The translations under genes and the position numbers were made by a program. A DNA stretch of 64,000 nucleotides from Anaerovibrio sp. RM50 (GTDB taxonomy: Bacteria > Bacillota > Negativicutes > Selenomonadales > Selenomonadaceae): positions 1-64,000 of the forward strand of contig NZ_JHWV01000014.1 in NCBI RefSeq assembly GCF_000622005.1. The letters run 5' to 3'. The notes beneath the pieces were generated by a model, which was not told where the DNA came from, did no database searches, and saw only the letters and a program-made list of their open reading frames with translations. Below are positions 60,301-64,000 of the stretch, piece by piece (the stretch's first letter is position 1; every line of letters begins with the position of its first letter).

Positions 60301-61236
60301 ATGATTGTGGGGAAGAGAGATTCAATCACAAAGGATTACATGGAAAATCCAGCTAGATTTGCAGATCTTTTTAATGGCTTTTGCTTTCATGGTGCTGAGA
60401 AGGTAGCACCCGATAAACTTCGGGATATGGATACCACCAGTGTTGTTGTTCCCTATGGTACTGACGGAGTGGCTGTACCAACTCAGAAGTACAGGGATGT
60501 GCTGAAGGTTTTAACTAAAACTGATGGTAAAACTGCATATTGTATTCTAGGTGTGGAAAACCAGTCAGAAATTCATACAGCTATGCCAGTAAGAAATATG
60601 CTTTACGATGCCATGACTTTTGCTAATCAGATATCTGCTGTGGCCAATTCCCGTAAAAATAACCATAATAAGGCCTGTAATAGTGCCGAGTTTCTCAGTG
60701 GTTTTTATCGCAGTGATAAACTGCTGCCGGTAATTACCATAGTTGTTCATTGGGGTGCTGATGAATGGGATGCCCCTTTATCGTTGCAGGAAATGTATCC
60801 AAAAGATATTGATGATAGTGTAAGGCAATATTCACCTGATTATCACATTAATCTTGTATCACCGGCCATGATGAGTGATGATAAACTGGATTTTTTTAAA
60901 TCTGATTTGCGGGAAGTACTGAAGTTTATAAAATATTCCAAGGATAAGCAACGTATACATGATTTAGTGGATAATAATCCTAAATTTAAGTCGCTGAATC
61001 GTGAAGCTGTACAAACTATAAGCGTATGTGCCAACGTTGATTTTAAGATACCTGAAGGAGAGGAGCAGATAGATATGTGCAAGGCAATAGAAGATATGAA
61101 GGAAGATGTACGTATGGAAGAGCGTCTCACAGCTATTCGCAACTTAATGAAAAAAATGGGCTGGTCCGCCCAGGAAGCTATGGATGCCCTTATGCTTCCA
61201 GCTGATGAACAAAAGCAATATAGCGCGTTGATTTGA
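60301..61236 (+). CDS. Rpn-family nuclease / putative transposase, second type
   Basis: 311 aa. N-terminal DYMENPARFADLFNGFCFHGAEKVAPDKL, the core YCILGVENQSEIHTAMPVRNMLYDAMTFANQI and the closing CANVDFKIPEGEEQIDMCKAIEDM are typical of the larger Rpn-like proteins seen in Firmicutes, where a PD-(D/E)XK-like site sits in the GVENQ strand. AAGGA lies upstream of the ATG. It differs clearly from the Rpn protein at 1909. Directly after it lies a remnant repeating part of its own 3' end. Confidence 0.8.
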   Translation: MIVGKRDSITKDYMENPARFADLFNGFCFHGAEKVAPDKLRDMDTTSVVVPYGTDGVAVPTQKYRDVLKVLTKTDGKTAYCILGVENQSEIHTAMPVRNMLYDAMTFANQISAVANSRKNNHNKACNSAEFLSGFYRSDKLLPVITIVVHWGADEWDAPLSLQEMYPKDIDDSVRQYSPDYHINLVSPAMMSDDKLDFFKSDLREVLKFIKYSKDKQRIHDLVDNNPKFKSLNREAVQTISVCANVDFKIPEGEEQIDMCKAIEDMKEDVRMEERLTAIRNLMKKMGWSAQEAMDALMLPADEQKQYSALI

Positions 61237-61242
61237 TACGTT

Positions 61243-61290
61243 TTAGAGGAGCCGATAGATATGTGCAAGGCAATTCTTTCCAATCAGTAG
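61243..61290 (+). pseudogene. Remnant of the 3' end of another Rpn-type gene
   Basis: LEEPIDMCKAILSNQ followed by a stop nearly repeats EEQIDMCKAIEDM of the intact gene (near 61059-61090), with 28 of about 32 bases alike. It begins only seven bases after that gene ends, so a paralogue was deleted down to this scrap or a partial duplication occurred. Confidence 0.65.
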
Positions 61291-61318
61291 ATTCAGAAAC
61301 TGTCTCAGCAAATTTAAT

Positions 61319-61343
61319 GGTAGCAAATAAAGTAGCAAAAAGA
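61319..61343. repeat. Second site of the GTAGCAAATAA repeat
   Basis: GGTAGCAAATAAAGTAGCAA, the same unit as at 57543-57590, just after the Rpn remnant. No gene is seen between here and 61625. Confidence 0.65.
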
Positions 61344-61407
61344 GAGATTAAACAATCACAAATAAACAGCCATCCGCAACTGCTTGGCTTATTATCGGAC
61401 TGCTGTT

Positions 61408-61483
61408 GTGCTTTTGTATAGGTAAATGAATTGTGGCCTATTGGAGTGTGTAATTATGAAGCACACTCTGGTAGGCCTTTTTT
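61408..61483. repeat. Repeated terminator element T1, copy 1
   Basis: About 75 bases from TTTTGTATAGGTAAATGA to GGTAGGCCTTTTTTATG, with stem GGCCTA..GAGTGTG / CACACTC..TAGGCC. Copy 2 is at 62939-63010; the match includes sequence outside the hairpin, so the whole block was copied. Confidence 0.75.
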
Positions 61484-61625
61484 ATGAGAACATACGCTTC
61501 TTATGGTGGTCATTTTTTGGCACATGGAAATATTTTAAAAAATCAATAGTAGTGCTATTATACAGACAATAAAAATTGAGTGGTTATTAAAGTCAGCGGA
61601 ATGATTATGTGAGGAGTGGTTTTAA

Positions 61626-62213
61626 ATGGCGCAGTTTATAGTTGTAGATTTTGAGTTCACATATTACAACAAGCCTGTAGGAAGGCCCAATGGTTTCTTT
61701 CCGGAAATTATTGAAGTCGGCGCAGTAAAATATGACGGGAAAACCAACATCGCTAAGCTTCAGAGTTTTGTTAAGCCACATTTCTATCCAAAGCAGGCAA
61801 CTGCAGCTATGGACTTCTGTATGATTACCCAGAAGGATATGGAAAAAGGTGTGGAGTTTTGCGATATGTTGAAGATGCTTTCTGCCATGTATGTGCCGGG
61901 AGAAACCTACTTTGTAACATGGGGAAATGATGACTATAAAGTATTATCACAGGGGTGTTATCGTCATAAGCTTGTTAATCCTATTCGTAAAGAAGATTGT
62001 CTGAATTTGGCTATAGCTTATATGGCAATGACGGGCATGAAGCGTACTCCAGGCCTTAAAGCTACGATTGAGACTCTGGGAATGACCTTTGATGGTATAT
62101 GGCATACTGCATTTGATGATGCTCTCAACACAGGCAAAATCCTGCACAAGATGGTAGATATGGGCTGGGACCCACAGAGATATATGGAAGAGAAATATAG
62201 GAAGATTGCTTGA
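61626..62213 (+). CDS. DEDDh 3'-5' exonuclease (DnaQ/KapD-like)
   Basis: 195 aa. Exo I is FIVVDFEFTYY (Asp, Glu), Exo II lies around TYFVTWGNDDYKVL (Asp), and Exo III is HTAFDDALNTGKIL with the catalytic His and Asp. The match is to stand-alone DnaQ-fold exonucleases such as KapD and ERI1-like proteins acting on DNA or RNA ends. GAGGAG precedes the ATG. It stands alone in the accessory zone. Confidence 0.9.
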   Translation: MAQFIVVDFEFTYYNKPVGRPNGFFPEIIEVGAVKYDGKTNIAKLQSFVKPHFYPKQATAAMDFCMITQKDMEKGVEFCDMLKMLSAMYVPGETYFVTWGNDDYKVLSQGCYRHKLVNPIRKEDCLNLAIAYMAMTGMKRTPGLKATIETLGMTFDGIWHTAFDDALNTGKILHKMVDMGWDPQRYMEEKYRKIA

Positions 62214-62322
62214 GGTAACGAGAAATAAGAGGTAATATCAATGATGAAGAAATGAATTAGTCACATGTGAACTAAACGATGGTGCCACATAAGCATTCAT
62301 TTATTGATTAATAAGCACAATA

Positions 62323-62352
62323 AAGCCCGGCAGTATAGGCTGACGGGCTAGT
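62323..62352 (-). terminator. Terminator of hicB on the minus strand
   Basis: AGCCCG / CGGGCT with bulged GTCAGCC / GGCTGAC pairing and TTTATT on the minus-strand 3' side. Confidence 0.6.
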
Positions 62353-62448
62353 AAACTCTAATTTATGCGGTTTCGAATTTTATATATTTCATTCACGAAT
62401 AAGGGCATTTTGCAGCGTGTTGGAAAAGTTTATATTTCGCTCTAATGC

Positions 62449-62769
62449 CTATTTATTTAGCCAAGCAGGAATGGAAAGGGTTTTCTTTACGGCCTTGGAA
62501 TTGTATTTTTTATCATAAGCCAGCTTATCAAAGTGTACCATCATCACAAACTGATCGCCTTCTGTGACAAGCTTGGCAGGGTTGGAAGCTGTGGGATAAT
62601 CCTTTTCTGGTATATCTTCTAACATAATACCAATAGCTTCCTGGGCCATTTCAAGTGCTTCGTCAAGAGTATCACCTTGAGTAAAGCACCCTGGTAAATC
62701 AGGAACAGATACAGAAAAGCCAATATCTTCTGGCTGAAAAATTGCAGGGTAGTAGTAATTGTTGCTCAT
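62449..62769 (-). CDS. hicB: HicB-family antitoxin
   Basis: 106 aa. YPAIFQPEDIGFSVSVPDLPGCFTQGDTLDEALEMAQEAIGIML is the HicB partial RNase H fold. The C-terminus SIPAWLNK is a degenerate version of the HicB DNA-binding tail. GGAGGTG supports ATG 62769. The partner toxin upstream on the same strand is broken (62808-62950), so the antitoxin is now unpaired. Confidence 0.93.
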   Translation of the reverse strand: MSNNYYYPAIFQPEDIGFSVSVPDLPGCFTQGDTLDEALEMAQEAIGIMLEDIPEKDYPTASNPAKLVTEGDQFVMMVHFDKLAYDKKYNSKAVKKTLSIPAWLNK

Positions 62770-62807
62770 AGATAACACCTCCAGAATTATTTTAATCCGG
62801 CTTGTTT

Positions 62808-62950
62808 TTATATTGCTTGTTCCAAGCCTTTCTTTAGATCCTTGCTATGCATGGGCACAGTAACAGTAACGTTAGTAACAGGATTGAATAGCTTTTTATG
62901 AGAACCGTTGTTGCTTTTAATTGGAATAAAGCCATTATGTTTTGTATAGG
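62808..62950 (-). pseudogene. hicA: hicA toxin, 5'-truncated
   Basis: The frame reads HNGFIPIKSNNGSHKKLF then NPVTNVTVTVPMHSKDLKKG and LEQAI, the C-terminal three quarters of HicA, including the catalytic His in GSHK. No start codon or ribosome site is available: the N-terminus is replaced by the T1 terminator block (62939-63010). HicA normally has about 60-80 residues starting with MKxxEl. Gene lost by insertion or recombination at T1. Confidence 0.82.
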
Positions 62951-63010
62951 GAAATGATTTACGGCCTACTAGAGTGTGATTTGAAGCACTCTGGTAGGCC
63001 TTTTTATTAT
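62939..63010. repeat. Repeated terminator element T1, copy 2
   Basis: TTTTGTATAGGGAAATGATT to GGTAGGCCTTTTTATTATG, matching 61408-61483. It abuts the broken hicA gene. Confidence 0.75.
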
Positions 63011-63033
63011 GTAATAAAGGTAGAGATTCAAAT

Positions 63034-63062
63034 GACTCCCAGCTTCGGCTGGGAGCTTTTTT
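63034..63062 (+). terminator. Terminator-like hairpin, similar to 2697-2723
   Basis: GACTCCCAGC-TTCG-GCTGGGAGC followed by T6. The same hairpin follows the first Rpn gene, here without a gene directly before it. 63063-63190 shows nothing further. Confidence 0.8.
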
Positions 63063-63190
63063 AAGAAAACCCGCCTTTATTCCGATAATTAAACATAATA
63101 GTTATTAACTTTGCAGGATTTTTGTTTTCAATGTCGAAGATGAACAAAAATAGGTGTATTTTAAAATAACCCCGAAAGGAGTGACAGGGC

Positions 63191-63280
63191 ATGAAAGCGC
63201 AGAAGCTATTGACAACCAACGTGCAGGGCGGTTTTTTTGTGCCTAATACTGTCCTTACGGGGGGGACAACTGTCCACTAA
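63191..63280 (+). CDS. Possible 29-aa leader peptide before the autotransporter gene
   Basis: ATG 63191 has AAAGGAGTGACAGGGC upstream, a good site. The peptide begins MKAQKLLTTNVQGGFF and ends GGTTVH. The first residues resemble the start of autotransporter signal peptides, and GGTTV resembles passenger repeats, so it may be the scrap of a deleted gene; a leader peptide is the alternative. A strong hairpin follows before the large gene. Confidence 0.4.
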   Translation: MKAQKLLTTNVQGGFFVPNTVLTGGTTVH

Positions 63281-63318
63281 AAGTAGATAATTATACACAA
63301 GTGAATAATGATATAAAT

Positions 63319-63386
63319 AAGCCTTCTCTCAGGAGGCTGGCGAGTCTTTGCGGCTTGCTGGCGGCCTGAGAGAAGGCTTTTTGTGT
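63319..63386 (+). terminator. Terminator or attenuator upstream of the autotransporter gene
   Basis: Perfect 14-base arms AGCCTTCTCTCAGG / CCTGAGAGAAGGCT around a GC-rich loop with inner GCC/GGC pairs, followed by T5. It lies between the 29-aa frame and the autotransporter start 36 bases later, so it may terminate the former or attenuate the latter. Confidence 0.75.
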
Positions 63387-63421
63387 TTTTAAGCGGTAAA
63401 TAGCCCAGGGAGGGGAGTAAT

Positions 63422-64000
63422 ATGAAAAGCAAGAAAAGCAAAAAGGAATTGACCAGTCTTATATTGACGGCACTTATATTGGGCGGAGGGTGCCTTTATG
63501 GGCCTGTGGCGGAGGCAGATCCTACAGAGAAAGAAATAGGTCCTTTACAGGGCCCGAACGATTTTACTTCGGATACATGGTGTACCACTGGAACGTATAC
63601 TCATAATACGATTGAACATCATATTTTTTATGCGGTTAGTGATGCATATAAAATAAAGTATAACTCTGATATGGTAGCTTGGCATTCCTATGAGATTGCT
63701 GGTGGATTCTCCAATAGCCCGGGGGAGGGTGTTTCCAATCGGCAAATTTGGATTGCCGGCGGCAACGCCAAAGTGTATACGGTTTATGGTGGACTTGCAA
63801 GAGGAATAAATTCAAATGTCACCAAAAATAGTCTTTCCATGACAGCCGGCACAGCGGATTATGTTTTTGGTGGCTATAGTTATCAGGGTATTGCTGGTGA
63901 TGAGAATAATTCGAATAATGGAAACACCGTGTCCATCACCGGCGGTAAAGTAAACTTCGATGTATATGGTGGCGACGGTTATTTATCAAGTGCTTTCAAT
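63422..64000 (+). CDS. Autotransporter-like surface protein, 5' part (runs off the window)
   Basis: The first 193 codons are present. A signal peptide (SKKELTSLILTALILGGGCLYG, cleavage near VAEA) leads into a Gly/Asn/Thr-rich passenger with recurring turns: VYTVYGGLARG, TAGTADYVFGGYSYQG, SITGGKVNFDVYGGDGY. Such xVYGG repeats build beta-helical passengers of type V secreted proteins in Negativicutes and Fusobacteria, with the C-terminal beta barrel expected beyond the window. This requires an outer membrane and is the clearest sign that the host is diderm. AGGGAGGGGAG precedes the ATG. Confidence 0.8.
   Translation, partial: MKSKKSKKELTSLILTALILGGGCLYGPVAEADPTEKEIGPLQGPNDFTSDTWCTTGTYTHNTIEHHIFYAVSDAYKIKYNSDMVAWHSYEIAGGFSNSPGEGVSNRQIWIAGGNAKVYTVYGGLARGINSNVTKNSLSMTAGTADYVFGGYSYQGIAGDENNSNNGNTVSITGGKVNFDVYGGDGYLSSAFN

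Overview
The window looks like a chromosome segment of an anaerobic, moderately AT-rich Negativicutes bacterium (Selenomonadaceae type, for example an Anaerovibrio or Selenomonas relative). This is inferred from Firmicute-style ribosome binding sites and a T-box leader next to a long secreted autotransporter-like gene that implies an outer membrane, together with a glycyl radical enzyme, rubredoxin, a superoxide-reductase-like domain, futalosine-route menaquinone genes and no visible aerobic respiration genes.

Layout. 1-1514 is a complete IS3-family insertion sequence. 1.9-4.7 kb is a small accessory cluster (Rpn-type nuclease, macrodomain, GIY-YIG/RAMA-like protein, two tiny genes). 4.7-10.9 kb holds a membrane protein, a PHP-domain hydrolase, secreted and helical proteins of unknown function, a DMT transporter, sfsA and a small esterase. 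10.94-19.14 kb is the most striking region: a glycyl radical enzyme with the key residues of isethionate sulfite-lyase, its radical-SAM activase, a TauABC/SsuABC-type sulfonate importer and a siroheme sulfite reductase, in one direction, ended by a strong terminator and preceded by a promoter flanked by two identical 16-bp boxes. It reads as an oxygen-independent counterpart of the ssu/tau operons: import a sulfonate, cut the C-S bond with a glycyl radical, reduce the released sulfite to sulfide for sulfur assimilation. 19-31 kb carries signalling and regulatory genes (two GGDEF/kinase proteins, MarR, an XRE-desulfoferrodoxin fusion, higBA), cytidine deaminase and a family of palindromic repeats. 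31-40 kb has a large cyclic-nucleotide-domain-like protein, thiT, a T-box-controlled cstA, a RelA/SpoT-domain protein, rubredoxin and a chemoreceptor. 40-45 kb has a Phd/RelE pair, two tandem pilin-like genes, a PepT-like peptidase and a DcuC-type carrier. 45.3-49.4 kb is a menaquinone (futalosine) operon with two MqnE-like radical SAM proteins, MqnC and a nucleoside phosphorylase. 49-57 kb has an M13 peptidase, NhaC antiporter, a second diguanylate cyclase, tRNA-Pro(CGG), and lemA with a TPM-domain partner. 57-63 kb is an accessory zone with an AlbA_2 regulator, orphan or broken toxin-antitoxin parts, a second Rpn nuclease and an exonuclease. The window ends inside an autotransporter-like gene.

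A structured repeat of about 146 bp (TTATAACG...CGTTATAA ends, internal hairpins) occurs three times, at 5504, 16223 and 41590; one copy sits inside the sulfonate operon and one between the duplicated pilin-like genes. All function calls come from reading the sequence without database searches.
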